A stretch of 64,000 nt of DNA from Vandiemenella viatica (taxonomy: Eukaryota; Arthropoda; Insecta; Orthoptera; Morabidae). The stretch covers positions 352,804,932 to 352,868,931 of the forward strand of contig JARYHS010008074.1 in the NCBI GenBank assembly GCA_031002005.1. The letters run 5' to 3'. Position numbers and translations under genes: made by a program. This document shows positions 45,611-57,349 of this stretch, one piece after another (position 1 is the first letter of the stretch; each line of letters begins with the position of its first letter). The notes under the pieces are model-generated. The model was not told the DNA's origin, did not search any database, and saw only the letters and a list, made by a program, of their open reading frames with translations.

Positions 45611-45730
45611 ACCACGCTACTTGTGTACTGTACTCGACCGAAGTGCGAACGATTTTTGGTCAGTGGCGAGTAATTTAGCTACTAAACTACTCACCACTCG
45701 ACTAAATTACTAGCCCAGTGTGAACGATCC

Positions 45731-46250
45731 ATAAGCCAAGTCTTTGCTGACACTGTGATAATAGAGAATGACACGAAACTTAAAATGAAAACGTCAGCGT
45801 TGAGATCGGCTGCGGTGGACTGGGAATTTAGGTTTCGCGGAGGTAAAGCCATGTATTCAATCTCTTGATCATCGGCAGTAGAGAGGAGTTGATGTTGTCA
45901 ACGCCACACCCTGGACGTTGTTTACCTCCAAACGAGTGTTTTATTTGTTACTTGTTGAACAGCAGGCTGCGTCGACTTGGAAATTCGTTCCTGATGTTCG
46001 TTTCCGAAGCAAAATCGTCGACTTCCTACGGCATAGAACTCCGAAAGAAACACTCTCACTTTACCCGACAAGTTCCTTACCAAACTCCCTCACCTACTCC
46101 GCATGAAAAGATATAGAAAACAATAAAATAAATTAGGAGCCCCTTTTGCTTCAAGAATAATATTCATACCTACTTAAGTACTTTAAAATCCATTGAAATG
46201 TATCGTAGAGACACTCTTGAATAACTACTGCCGGCATCATTCCAAACGAA
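45731..46250. other. Unannotated stretch
   Basis: Two overlapping plus frames in different phases (45865-46116 and 45918-46106) with no domain; probably non-coding. Confidence 0.4.
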
Positions 46251-46256
46251 CGTGCA

Positions 46257-46475
46257 CAGCGGAAAGGCTCTGACCTGGTATTCGGGATAGCGCGGGTTCG
46301 AATCCCCGTACCACCATTTTTCGATTTTCCATGGTTTCTCGAAATCAATCCAGACGAATGAGGAAACTGTTAGTCCAAAAGATCGCAGGCGGTTTCCTTA
46401 CCGTTCCTTATTCCAGTCCTTCGAACCTTCTAATTACATCGACATCGACGTAGCACGGGGACATAAAAAAAGAAC
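46257..46475 (+). mobile_element. Family-A SINE, diverged
   Basis: GGCTCTGACCTGGTATTCGG head, GGGTTCGAATCCCCGTACC box, body TTTCGATTTTCCATGGTTTC, 3' end CATCGACATCGACGTAGCAC with an A-rich tail. Heavily mutated, therefore old. The minus frame 46151-46348 is a shadow. Confidence 0.85.
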
Positions 46476-47577
46476 AATAATTGCTAGTAGAAAGGAAACT
46501 AGAAATTATCTCTGCGAATCCTAACTTCAGTAAGCTCATCTATATCTTCTCTATGGCCCAAATATCCCGTATAAAAAATAATTACTTGCTTGCGTTTGAA
46601 ATTAATGTCTGATTTTCAGTAATATTTATGTTCCAGTATACAGATGATAAATATTCTCGATAAATATGATGTTGATAGGATAGTTCCTTTACAACATACG
46701 TACAAATTTCATTTGACAAACATGGAATCGAAATAGGCAATGCTGGCAATATTTAAACTTGCACCAGCACAAGTTTATCGAAGAAAGGTTGAACTATTAT
46801 TTGTCCTACAGTAATCTCGAGGCTTCTATTGCTTTCAGAATGTATACATTCCTTTGAAAGTATCAAAGTAAGAGCCACTTTGAAAGTATCAAAGACATAT
46901 GAGTCTATAGCTGAAGGGTTAATGAGGGCACCGCCTTATTGGAGATACGAATCCCTCCAGAATACTGGCATCTATCGAGAAAGAGCCTCTTATGTACGCT
47001 GCTGAAACAATCACCACACAAGTTGAAGTAGTTTTTCATGCACTCACTTCGATTTGAGTGCAACACAGCACAACTCTCTTCCCACGGCTGACCTCGAAAC
47101 TCCCACCGTCAGCCCCATTCCCAGCGGCACCGAGGGTCCACCTCTGGCTTCCCCACGTTTTAGTGGTCATTCGTTAGCACCTGCTCAAAAGCACGTTAAT
47201 TTTTTTCGCACGCCAATTAATTTCTTAAAATAACGAGAAGCACCCTCTCTGCGAAGAATCCCTGGCACACTTCCCAGCCGTCAGTCACGGGCGCCCTACT
47301 GACCACCTCATCGACGCTCTCTAACCGGCTCAAGCTAAGAACAGGGCCAGTTGTTGAATTCGGATGGAACTAAACTCAATTTAAATGTGAGACATTATTG
47401 ATTCTTTCAGATTTCACTACGCGGTTAAAAGCTAAGCTTGATCCTCAACCCGAATATTGATTGGAATATAGAGCAATATCGTTGACCAACGTATTTAATT
47501 TAAACTGAGAGCAAGCGACGTTTATTGCTCCTGGCTTTGCACCTTGACGAAATCGGTGGCGGGATGGCCTGGGGCGA
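46476..47577. other. Non-repetitive stretch with small hairpins
   Basis: CTTTGAAAGTATCAAAG occurs twice (46852-46868 and 46878-46894), each able to form a 6-bp stem. TGCACTCA-CTTCGATT-TGAGTGCA (47039-47062) is a perfect 8-bp-stem hairpin. A moderately GC-rich tract runs 47080-47340. No gene seen. Confidence 0.45.
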
Positions 47578-47745
47578 AGAAAGGGGAGGAATTCTGCCAT
47601 GACCTATTGAAGGAACCATCCTGGCATTCGTCTAGAGTGATTTGGGGAAACCATGGAAAACCCAAATCTGGATAGCTGGGATTCGATCCCTCATCCTCCA
47701 GAAAGTGGGCCAGTGCGTTACTGCTTACCCACCACTCTCAGTAAG
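47578..47745 (-). mobile_element. Family-A SINE, minus strand
   Basis: GAGTGATTTGGGGAAACCAT then GGAAAACCCAAATCTGGATA is the reverse complement of the SINE body. GGGATTCGATCCC and CAGTGCGTTAC follow as the head. The plus frame 47642-47848 is a shadow. Confidence 0.85.
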
Positions 47746-49077
47746 CACCTATAATCTTTTTAATTGTTCTGTTTCATTAATTTATTCGTTAAACCAGTAT
47801 TTTTTTTTAACTTTAAAAGAGTTAGTACGTATTATTTCTCACGGTTGATTTCAAGCTATTTACTGCAAGTGGCAGATTATAGGAATTTCCAGCAAGTGTG
47901 AATCTGGGAGGTAAAATCTCCTCTTTGCGGTTTCTAGACGAATGCTGGACGGTCCCCAGCTTCCGTCCTGTAAACTGTGTATCTCACAAACATAAATACA
48001 CTTACCATACACGTTTCACAGACAGATTACAACATTTGAATAGGACCCGAAATCCGTCATTGAAGAGGGCGCGATGATTAAAGCTTCACATCTTCAAGAG
48101 TTCATCAGAGTTCGATGACTCTAAAGAGACCACATCATTTGTGTTTGGAATTCTAGGAGCACTGCAAATGAAAAAAATCTTCTCAACCGACCAAACGTTC
48201 ATTGGAAGCTCTAATACTTGTAAATGGCTCTGGTTTTAGAAGCCTCCGTCCGACTGGAGACTTCTTCAGCGCGTGTTATTGTAACTCGTGTGCCGGGAGC
48301 TGTTGAGAGGCTGCTCTCTATGTGCTATCTGTAGTAAATTAATGGCCGCCTAGTAGCTAAACGTTGACTCGTACTAACAAGAGAGAACATTACGACGTTT
48401 CGCTCTCGTAGGTAGAGGGGCAGGCGAATGTTGGCGCACAATGAACGCCTTTATTTGCGAATGATTTATGGATCAATTAGAGCTCTGCCTCTGGCAAGGG
48501 CCCGTCTACAGCCCGCACAGCATCCGCCTTCATAACACTAGGTTCGAAACAGATTTCATTGTTTTGAAATCACTGTCAGTGATTTAAATCCGTTATTTAC
48601 CAGAAAGTTTGTTATATATTGTCTGTATTAATCACCAATTGTTGCGGGGTGGTGAGAGGATACACGCTTATATAAATTTTTACAGAAAAAAAGGGGTGAC
48701 GTTATAGTGCTGAAAACTCTTCAATGTTTAGCTTTGCCTTTCACACTCTGACACAAATTTATCGTCGATGTTATAAAGTAATAACATCAAGCTATAATTA
48801 CCATATATCTGATCGGGAAAGAAGTATGAAAGAAAGATTAGAAATACCGGTATCTATAGTGTTGTGATGTTCTTCTACATCCTATTATGCTCTACCCGAT
48901 ACCGGGCGAAGGCAGTTGCCATGGAGGGTGTACTCACTCCATGGAAACTTTCTTGGAAAGACCAACTGGGATGGTTTCCCGTTCTTTTCCCCACTGTGTG
49001 TCCGTAAGTGTTGTTGTAGATGTGGATGACCGTGATAGTGTCTGTATTTAGTATAGAATGCTTGTTTTACGAAATGA
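47746..49077. other. Unannotated stretch with homeodomain-like motifs near 48460
   Basis: No gene or repeat recognised. TGATTTATGG (48462-48471) followed directly by ATCAATTAG resembles a Hox/Exd composite site, but short motifs like this occur by chance. Confidence 0.35.
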
Positions 49078-49395
49078 GAACTGAAGAAAGGAGACCCAGT
49101 ACCTCCCATTCAGGCCTACTCATGCGAAAGACACTAGGGTGACCGCCTGGCTTAAAGTCCCCATCCGACGGGCGAATCACCATCAATCATTGCCCCATAC
49201 GCAATGTGAAGATGTTTGAGATTTAACAAAGCTCTCTGGCACAAGATCTGCTGATTGGGAATTGTGCACCACCACTTCTTCCACCCTGCTGGCCAAGTCC
49301 TGGAGATGAAAATCTTTTTTGCCTTCAGGACTCGTAGTATCTGACCCCGTGTCAACAGTGGACAACATCATGGAGCCGCAGCCAACTGGGAGAAC
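49078..49395 (-). mobile_element. tRNA-derived SINE (family C), minus strand
   Basis: Aligns along its length with 38926-39245: CAGGCCTACTC.TG(C/A)AA..ACA, then the TTAAAGTCCCCATCCGACGG segment, ATTGGGAATTGTGCACC, and the head end CATCATGGAGCCGCAGCCAA. The B box is degraded. Minus frames 49152-49371 are shadows. Confidence 0.82.
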
Positions 49396-52055
49396 TGTGA
49401 ACTTCCGAATACATAAATCTCACAGAGCACACGAGTACCATGAAAAATTATATCGAACACGTTTATGAAAATATAGCCGTTCCTTAGCGTTTCTCTCAGC
49501 TATGGTTTCTATTAAGTGTGCTTCATTTTACTGTAGAACCTGTTATCTTTATTTTAATTTTGTCATTTTAATATCGAACCAATAAAACTATAATCTTCTG
49601 GGTTTCCAACCTGGCAGACCCGAAGACATTTCGGAAGGGGAAGGGGGATGCGAGGTAGCTTCGCCGCCCGTGTGGATTATACTCTAGCTCTACGCCGTCC
49701 CTTCGAGTTGAAAATCTTTACTCTAACAGCACATACCTAGAGAGTTTCTTCTGAGATGTTAGTACTGAAAAGTAGGAATTTTCCTTATTTATTAACAATA
49801 AAATTGTATTGGGGTGGGGGGCGGAGGCTGGGAATTATGCTTTTAACTGAAGGGAGTCTTGGTACAAAAAACTTTGGTAACTCCAGTGTAGCGAATTTTC
49901 TATTCATCTCTCAGTATGAGGTGTAATGGCATGGACACATTCTTCCTGAAGTTCCGATCACGCGTTAAGTAAAGAAACACTCGCTGAGTACAGGAATAAA
50001 ATTTAAATTTACAGCATTTCTTAAAATACTTTTTAAAGAAAGTAAAGCTAAAATGAAACACACTTTATGCAAAATTTTACACTTTTTTTGAGTGGGGATC
50101 TAGTAGTCTACTAGGATATATCTTATTTGTCATTAACTTATAATTGCCACGGCAAAATAACTGGTGGTTATTGGAGGTGACTATGGAATAGATTTCGGCC
50201 TCATTAATTGAGAATATCAGTTCAAAAACTGTGGTACCGTTACCAAGAACATGTGAAATTCTGTCTCAAACGAGAAGTACTCTCCTTGGGTTAGCATATC
50301 AACTGTGAACAAGCAAAGATGGCAAAATACTATTTCAGGAGTATTACCGGAGAAATGTGTTACACCCAGAAACCCTGATTCAAAGGGGAATAATGTGCAG
50401 GCCTCTAACGTTTGGATACAAATAAAAAATACTAAGGAAGATTACTACCCTCACTAATTACTGCGTTGGATTTCCATTCTTTGAGTACAATCCAGTGCCC
50501 TCTTTAGAAGTCAAACAAACCGAGATTAATAACTTAATATGAAACAGTTGAGGAGTACACGAGCTCAAATCAGTCCAGGTGTGAGTTTTCAGAATTCAGG
50601 CGAGCAACTGTAAAACCCCACTTTGATATTTGGCCTTAACGACCTCAATATCGTTCTCAAAACCCAAAAATCACGTCTGTTACTGCCTCCTTAGTTTAGG
50701 ACAATACATTGCCGTTAGTATTTTAAAACGCTACAGCTAATGGCGATTCTAAAATGAAGACTACGTTAGAGTAATGGTACAAGTGGCTAAGCAGCCGGAT
50801 TCCTCGGACAAAGACTGGTTAGTCGAGATATGCTGGCGCTCAGTACAGGTCGTGTGTAGTCAAACACTTCCAGAGAAAGCCTTACGACCGATGATTCTTA
50901 AAACATTTGAATAAATATTAATCAGAAGTTTTAATTTACTGTCCGTGACATCAGTCCACGTTTCAAACGCAATTTTGGGTCAAACTGAATATCTCTAATA
51001 GAAACACATTAAAATCTCTTGATTAGTGAAATCAGTTTGTGGTCCATATCGTGGCCTAGATTTCCAGGGCACCACACGGAGTCAGCTGGTGGTGGGTAGG
51101 CTAGGAGAAGTAGTCGACCACAATTCATAATCAACCACTAACTTAAATACCAAACCTCCTCCCAGTGCTTATGGAGTTAGAGCATGCTCTCCTTGGTGAT
51201 TTATCCCTCGAATGGGATGTGTCTGCCTACGCGTTCGTCTGTGACACGTATTTATCTTTACAGTATCTCAAGAAATATGATATCATCCAAATGTTTAGCT
51301 GGTTTGTTTACTAAATGTTAATTTTGCTCTGGGGGTGACTTGGTTGCTTTTATTTTAACGCTACAATAGAGTACCGTAATGTGTTTGATCGAGGAGGTAG
51401 TCGAAGTGATTACTCGATCATGGCTCTGTGGACGAAGGTCGCCCAAAGGCCGCCGTGTAACTCGTGACTGCCCCTCACTGGCCTAACCTTTACTCAGCAG
51501 ATATCGTAACAATCGCTGTCTGTGCAAGGCTTCTTTCTTCTCAGCAGTGGCAGACCTTTTCTCATTACAAAGGACTCTTTACAGATCACTTCTCAGGAAG
51601 AAACTAGGTGCCTCACAGTCTTTCTCGGATGGACGAGATGAATATACACTGAGAACCAGAGCAATTACTCGTGGTCAACTGTTCGTATTCAGACGATGCT
51701 TCTGAGCATACAGTGAGAAGCAACATGGAAACTAAAACGTCTCTAACTGATGCTTGTTTTGGAAATTTACGAATGAAAGTATTCAGCAAAGCTATTGATT
51801 TCAGAAAGCAGAAGCTTTTAGTCGCTAAGCGAAGATCAGTCTCAAGCAAATACTTCCCGTTTCCCGTTTCATTTCTGGTAGTTGTGGAATAAATCTTAAT
51901 GAGAGTGGGAATAAGACTACAGTAATCGTAGGTCTTAGACTCTGAAGCAGTCCTTCCTGCCACCAATCTTGGTAGAATATGGACAGCTAACGTTTCAGGC
52001 AGACATTCGCGATAATACGTGTTTGATTCCTAATACATCCATCGTGAATACTGCT
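49396..52055. other. Unannotated AT-rich stretch
   Basis: Around 50775-50850 a weak tRNA-like pattern (GTACAAGTGGCTAAGCAGCC) is too degraded to call. The 117-codon minus frame 51613-51966 has no recognisable domain and an overlapping plus frame, so it is not called. Confidence 0.4.
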
Positions 52056-52057
52056 TT

Positions 52058-52150
52058 CCATGGTTACCAGAAATCACTCCAGGTGAATAGTAAGAACGGT
52101 TCCTTCAAAAGGTTAATGGCCGAATTCAGTTCCATACGTCAATCAGAAAG
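52058..52150 (+). mobile_element. Family-A SINE body fragment
   Basis: TTTCCATGGTTACCAGAAAT then CACTCCAGGTGAATAGTAAG and GTTAATGGCCGAATTC match the SINE mid-body. Head and 3' end missing. Confidence 0.75.
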
Positions 52151-52249
52151 AGTCCTTATCTCTGTTAATCATATAGTCATTAAGTTTTATTTCTATAGCT
52201 TCTTTTATGATAGATTCCAAAAAGTAAGGGGTCTAAACCACAATTTCAC

Positions 52250-53440
52250 ATTTGAAAAGTCTGTTTTATGGCCACTGTCAATGTCATGTTGTGTGACCGC
52301 GGACTTCTCCAGTTGTAACGGTCGAAAGTTGAGCTAATGTTCGGCGCAGCTGATCTCAGCGTTGCGGATGGTGTTCCTGACATAGAATTTTCCACATTCA
52401 CAGGGTATGCTTTAATCCCCCCGATATTCTTATGTTGAGGTTGTTTTTTACGGAACGAGGCCAGTCCTAAATTTCTGCAGGCAGGCGGAAGATACCCTTG
52501 AACTCGTGGTGAGCCAATTTCCGACCTTTTTTCGCAGAACAGTCTCGTGTATTCCAAAGCCTTAGGCAAATTTCTTTGCTCCTTCAGTTTTTTTTTTTTT
52601 TTTCTTCGCCCGAAGCGCTTTCTGTTTGATGTTGGAAGCAGCCGTTCCGTTTGTCGGACATGGCGATCCGCCTGCGGGCTTTCTGCATAGCAAATTTCTC
52701 TTGCTCTATGTACAAAAGTATATAGATTTCTGAGGAGCGTAGTGGTAGCTGCTAGCATCCAAGTAATGATCTGCGTGTGTTTGTTTGTAGTACACACTAT
52801 GTGCTAAGTCAGTTCTTTTCCTGATAAAGTACATCGAGGAAAGAAAGGCAGCCATTTTCTTGTACATCCATGGTGAAACGAATGTTTGGATGAATACCGT
52901 TAAGGTGTTACAGGAATTCGTTTAATGTGGGGCCACACAAAGAATTCGTCGTCCACGTAATGGTAAAAACATTTAGGTTTTAGTGCTGTGGCTTCCAGGG
53001 ATCTTTCCTTGAAGTACGCCAAGTAAAAATTGTGTACTCAGTGTGTAAAATATGTGGAGGTAAGAACATGTTCTAAGAGAATCTAGAATACTCGTTTCAA
53101 AATAGCGATGTAGAGACACTTTCAGAGAAACTGTGGTGAACAGGTGTACAACATCGAAGCTGTTCATGATGTCACTGTCAGATAACCACAAGCTCTGCAT
53201 CATTTTAACGAAATGAAACGAATTCTTCGTCATGGGAGCGATGACCAATAAATAACCTATAGGTCGCTGGCCAGGTTGTATGTAGACGGCCCTATGGCGC
53301 TCACAATAGGGCGCAATGGTAAATGTTCTTTGTGGATTAACGGTAGGCCATGAAGGCTCGTTGGTTTTGCGGTACGATGTCGAAGGCTCTTGATGACGTC
53401 AGGGGGAAGTCAAGCCCTCTTTAGATGTCTTTCTCTCAAT
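52250..53440 (-). mobile_element. Penelope-like retroelement remnant (RT plus GIY-YIG), minus strand
   Basis: Minus-strand order, across frameshifts. First an IHKE..PLRPI-like segment around 53340-53290. Next MNSFDVVHLFTTVSLK (about 53165-53115), the 'SFDV.SLFTNVPL' RT motif. Then FYHYVDDEFFV (about 52975-52936), the catalytic YVDD of Penelope RTs. Then LNEFL and HPNIRFTMDVQENGCLSFLDV-like text, and VYYKQTHADHYL, the 'YRKPTHTDRYLH' segment. Finally SIPCECGKFYV with a later CAEH (about 52420-52365), matching the 'Y.IPC.CG..YIG.T' core of the GIY-YIG endonuclease. This arrangement is specific to Penelope-like elements. Several stops and frameshifts; no flanking terminal repeats found. The 183-codon minus frame 52246-52797 is a chance frame through it. 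Confidence 0.85.
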
Positions 53441-53690
53441 GCTGCTAGCTGAATCGTCATTCAAAAGGTTCTAGGAGGAATTGTCAAACAACTTCCATCA
53501 TACAGATCAGCTCGAGGAAGAAATTAATCATTTCTTTTGTCCGCCACTAACATGACAACCTCTACATTCCTAAGCAAGGCACGAAGAGTAGCTATCAGAT
53601 GTTAAGTTTCGGTGTCATGCTAATAATCAATCTACTTTTAATTCATACAGAGAAATACTTTTTCATGACTTAATTAGATGGAAAAAATTA
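53441..53690. other. Unannotated; may include 5' part of the Penelope-like element
   Basis: The sequence upstream of the first recognised RT motif is not assignable. Confidence 0.35.
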
Positions 53691-53698
53691 AGTAGATA

Positions 53699-53827
53699 CA
53701 GGGCCGAATTTAACCATAGGGTACCTAGGCTGTAGCCTAGGTGCCCGCACCACAGCCGGAGGGGACCACCGATGCCTAGGCCACTATTAGAGCTTAATAA
53801 ATAAAAAAAAGCCTAAATGAGGCTTTG
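53699..53827 (+). mobile_element. Tiny hAT MITE, 129 bp
   Basis: Left terminus CAGGGCCGAATTTAACCATA, of a type common in hAT elements. The reverse complement of the right terminus is CAAAGCCTCATT. The flanks AGTAGATA (53691-53698) and TGTAGATA (53828-53835) form an 8-bp TSD with one mismatch. The interior has a perfect palindrome ACCTAGGCT-GT-AGCCTAGGT. Probably an internally deleted relic. Confidence 0.7.
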
Positions 53828-53835
53828 TGTAGATA

Positions 53836-56133
53836 CAGACATGACGTCTGTTGCATCCAGTTCTTTGCGAGGTGTTTAATGCTGCCTCACGCAGAGCTGG
53901 CGTAGGCGCTGACCGTATTGTTGATGTGTACAGTTTACCGTTGAGTCGCGCTTACTAACAAGCAGCAGCTGCAGTCGGGGCTTGCGCAACTGGCTGGCTG
54001 GCTTTGACTGGCAGACAATGCTCGGCTCCCTCGCCGCCCCATTGATCGCTCAGCTGCTCGACCGGCCAAGAATGCGGGCTCGCCGTTACTGCTAATTGAA
54101 CCTCTCTTCTCTGGACACAGATACCGCGAAATACTTCCAAACAGAAGGCAGTTAATTCTGAATGTTGACCGTATCAGGTAGAAGCCGCCGAAGCAATGAG
54201 CAGGAGGGGCAGCTGCGATCTTGTTCTCATCCCGTTCATACCGGAGCCTGTGCTCCATTGCAATTAAATTAAATTAAAAAAAAAAAATTAATATCCTCCA
54301 ATATCGTCGCCAGACCTAGACGTCATGTTTCGAGGTACTGTATTATCTTATCAGAGATGATGAATATTCATTTTCCATACATTTTATCGTCCCATGTCCA
54401 AAACAGTAGGACTCAGTTACAGATGAGACTAAGGTTCCCGCGCCGAGAGGCAGATAGCGGTCATCACCTTCTCTGGGAGGAAGTAGATCCCTATTAGCCC
54501 ACCAAAAAAAGTACTATAAACCACAGCAAAAAAAAAAAAGTATATATCTATCGATTATTTATTATTTACAGTAATTCAATGTACGGAATTAGTGAATTTT
54601 TCAAGAAAGCAGGGGAATACAGCATGACACAAAATGCTGTTTCAGAGGGTCTGTTCTTAATAACTACAAACAAAATGCGATAAAAAGGCTTTTTTAAATT
54701 AAAAAAAAATTAGCATGACTGCACGCTGTTAGATGTTTCTGACTTTTACTTTCTCACTTCCAACACAATGGGTGAATTGCACTAACATGAAAAGTTTATA
54801 TTTGGATATGTTAACAGATCTTTGACTTTCGAATATAGACCAAGTGGTTTAAACAAGGTATTGATTTTTTGAGTCCGTATAGTTGTGGATAGCTCTGAAA
54901 GATGTGTTTCTCAATTCTCTATAGATTCTTTTTTATGGATTAATAATCGAACTGAATTTGGTTGAATTTTTAATACCTGTTTTTAAAACTTTCTTTAATG
55001 TTCCTGTCGGTATTATTTTACTTGAACCTTTACACTCTTATACGATATTTTATAATAAAATTTGACATAACGACAGGAATGTTGAAATGTTTTACTGACT
55101 GAACATAAGATCATATCGCCCAGGCAAACACCATATTAGTATCAACTCTTCGACCTAATAAGAGGTTTCAACTCTTACTAGACCAGTATCACGTTTTCAT
55201 CTTCAATACTAACTTTGTCAATTATTTTAAAATTACTCCTAACGTATGTGAAGTGTGTCGAGCTTTCTTTAAGTTTTTATTTCACTACTTTTCAAACTGT
55301 TAATCGATTACTTTCGTCATTTTAGCCTCTCGGTACTAATAAAAAGCTTTTGTTCAACTTGTCCGTAATACTGACGCCATGTACTCGGCCATCGTTTCAG
55401 GCCTATCAACGACCATATATGTTGCTACATAATCGTGGTTATAGTAGTTATTTGACAACAATCCTATTTAGTTAAGCAACTGCATAGAAATGACTCCGTT
55501 CAACCCGTCATTTGAGGGGATTTGAAGCTAATTTTAGCTCATATAACCACTAGTCTGAGTTACACCTTCCACTTAGGCTATTAAAGAGCCACTGTACAGC
55601 ACACTCGGAAACACCGCTCTCTCAGGTTCGAACCTCGGGCAATGCGTGTCCTCATTGCGGCGCATAAGTGAACTGCTGAGATGGTGCCAAATTCTCGCCT
55701 TAAAAACAATCCGTTAGACCAACAAATTAAAGTGTGACACACAGAGCTTAGTACGGTTCATAGACCCCTTTTCCTACTCCTCTCCTTCTACCCCCTCGCC
55801 TTACTACAAGCATAACGCAGGCTTGATTCCTTGAATCAAAGGTCCTGGATCCTATCTGCGTTGATGACTAGAGGCTACATCAGTGAATGATTGAAATGAC
55901 TAATATCTGTGTTGATAATTGTAAGACATATTAACGACGAAACCTGTGTTGTCTTTGTGTCGAGGAAGTAGTATCAAGATGCCTTTGTGACCACTAATTT
56001 TACTCGTAGTCTGTAGACGTCAGTGATAAAAGTTATTACATGTAACGACTCTTAACATTACGATTTAATGTTAAACTTAATTCTACTGCTGCAAAATGCA
56101 GCCTTTAGGTTTTTGTTTACGTCGGAATGAATC
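53836..56133. other. Unannotated stretch, GC-rich at 53880-54250
   Basis: The 107-codon minus frame 53935-54258 and its overlapping second frame lack a recognisable domain. Around 55585-55660 a box GGTTCGAACC suggests a tRNA-like relic, not strong enough to call separately. The rest is AT-rich without features. Confidence 0.4.
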
Positions 56134-56566
56134 TGTTGGCTCAGTTCGTTGCGGCCAGTGCTTGCCAATTTAACAGTTTTATGGCTAAATTTAGCATATT
56201 TTCAGATTTAGCGTGAAAAAATTCAATTTAGTACATAGCATATTTTTTAACATTTTTTCGTGATAAGTCGACGATTTTCTTGGAGTGATTTATTTATTTA
56301 TTACAATAATCTGTCACAACAAATTGTTATTAATTATTGTTAATTTTAAGTTATTGTTTTATATATTTTACAAGTGTAAATCAAGTATATCCGTGTATGG
56401 ATTTAACAATTACATTTTTTAACACATTTAAATAATTCAGTTGCTGTAAAACATTAAACATGTATTGTTTACTCTTATTTTTAACTAAAATATACATTTC
56501 AGTATTGTTTTGGATAATTTTAAGAATAAAATTCACATATCGCGATATGTATCATACAGACGCAAC

Positions 56567-56888
56567 CAGTGGCGTAGCTAGGTCAACAAGGGCCCCAGTG
56601 CAAAAAATTTATGCCAGACGGGCGACTTTTTTTTTTTTTTTTTTTTTTTTTGCTTCGTGTGCTGGTATAGGGCGCCTGAGCTGAGTGAGCTGAGGATGGG
56701 GGCCCTTGAGTTGTCCTTAGGGGCCCCGTGAGCAGTGGTTGGGGGTCTTTCTGTGTCTCAGGGGGCCCCTTTAGACGACGGTAGAGCTTTAAAAAAATAA
56801 AGAGCCCCTTGAAGGATGCTTGGGGGCCCCCTGAGCGTAGGGGCCCCGGTGCACTGCACGGCCTAGCCCCATAGTAGCTACGCCCCTG
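56567..56888 (+). mobile_element. hAT MITE, 322 bp, nested
   Basis: Starts CAGTGGCGTAGCTAGGTC and ends CCCATAGTAGCTACGCCCCTG; TIR CAG(T/G)GGCGTAGCTA. The flanks GACGCAAC (56559-56566) and GACGCAAG (56889-56896) are an 8-bp TSD with one mismatch. The interior has repeated GGGGCCC words and a T run of about 24. It resembles a hAT MITE type frequent in many animals. Confidence 0.9.
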
Positions 56889-57034
56889 GACGCAAGTTAA
56901 TACGTATTTTCTGCTCTTTTCACTGTATTATATAGAGGCAAGTTTGATTTTTTTTTTTTTTGTATGGTAAATTCCGGCAGAATTGTTTTTCGGTGGTGTT
57001 AGAAAATGCTCAAGTTACTGTAGGATAGGTTTTT

Positions 57035-57349
57035 TGGTAAAGATGTTTGGAAGTATAGAATTATTCCAGTAAAGTGTTTTTGGTAGCATTACGATTTGGT
57101 TGACACAGTAAGGGTAGGCTTGTGATTGGTAGAGAATAAAATAGGTAGAGATGTTTATGGTAGAGCTTTTCATTTTATGGTGATCGTAAATGGTAGAGAC
57201 GTTACTAGTTAGAAATAACATCTGGTAGAATTGTTTATTGGTATAGTTATTTTTTTGGTAGGATTTCATTTTCATAGAAGTATTGAATGGTAGTAGTGTT
57301 CATGGTAGACCTGTTAATGGCAGAGATTTTTCTGGCAGACATGTTAATG
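57035..57349 (+). repeat. Degenerate ~15-bp minisatellite, about 20 units
   Basis: A loose tandem array with consensus near TGGTAGAGATGTTNA: clear units include TGGTAGAGACGTTAC, TGGTAGAATTGTTTA, TGGTAGACCTGTTAA, TGGCAGACATGTTAA. Units vary from about 12 to 19 bp and are diverged, so the array is old. It occupies the interior of the hAT element. The minus-strand frame 57015-57275 is a repeat shadow. Confidence 0.8.

Larger units (their letters stand above)
44575..45730. mobile_element. PIF/Harbinger DNA transposon with two decayed convergent genes
   Basis: Long terminal inverted repeats: left TCGTTCGCACTGGGCGGGTA then ATTTAGTCGAGTGGCGAGTG; reverse complement of the right TCGTTCACACTGGGCTAGTA then ATTTAGTCGAGTGGTGAGTA. 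The inner right end (about 45660-45700) is itself a near-palindrome (AGTGGCGAGTAATTTAG against CTAAACTACTCACCACT). The element encodes a MADF-type protein on the plus strand and a Harbinger transposase N-terminal region on the minus strand, the usual two-gene content of the superfamily. It is short (1.16 kb), with internal deletion of the DDE catalytic part. The expected 3-bp TSD was not resolved. Confidence 0.85.

Noticed and set aside
52246..52797. 183-codon minus-strand frame as a lysine-rich protein
   Set aside because: It is a mixed-phase reading of the Penelope-like remnant. The recognisable motifs lie in other phases across the same DNA.
53935..54258. 107-codon minus-strand frame in a GC-rich tract
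   Set aside because: Two overlapping frames, low-complexity Ala/Ser-rich peptide, no splice context and no recognisable family.
55585..55700. tRNA-like SINE with GGTTCGAACC
   Set aside because: Only a B-box-like word is clear; no A box, body match or TSD.
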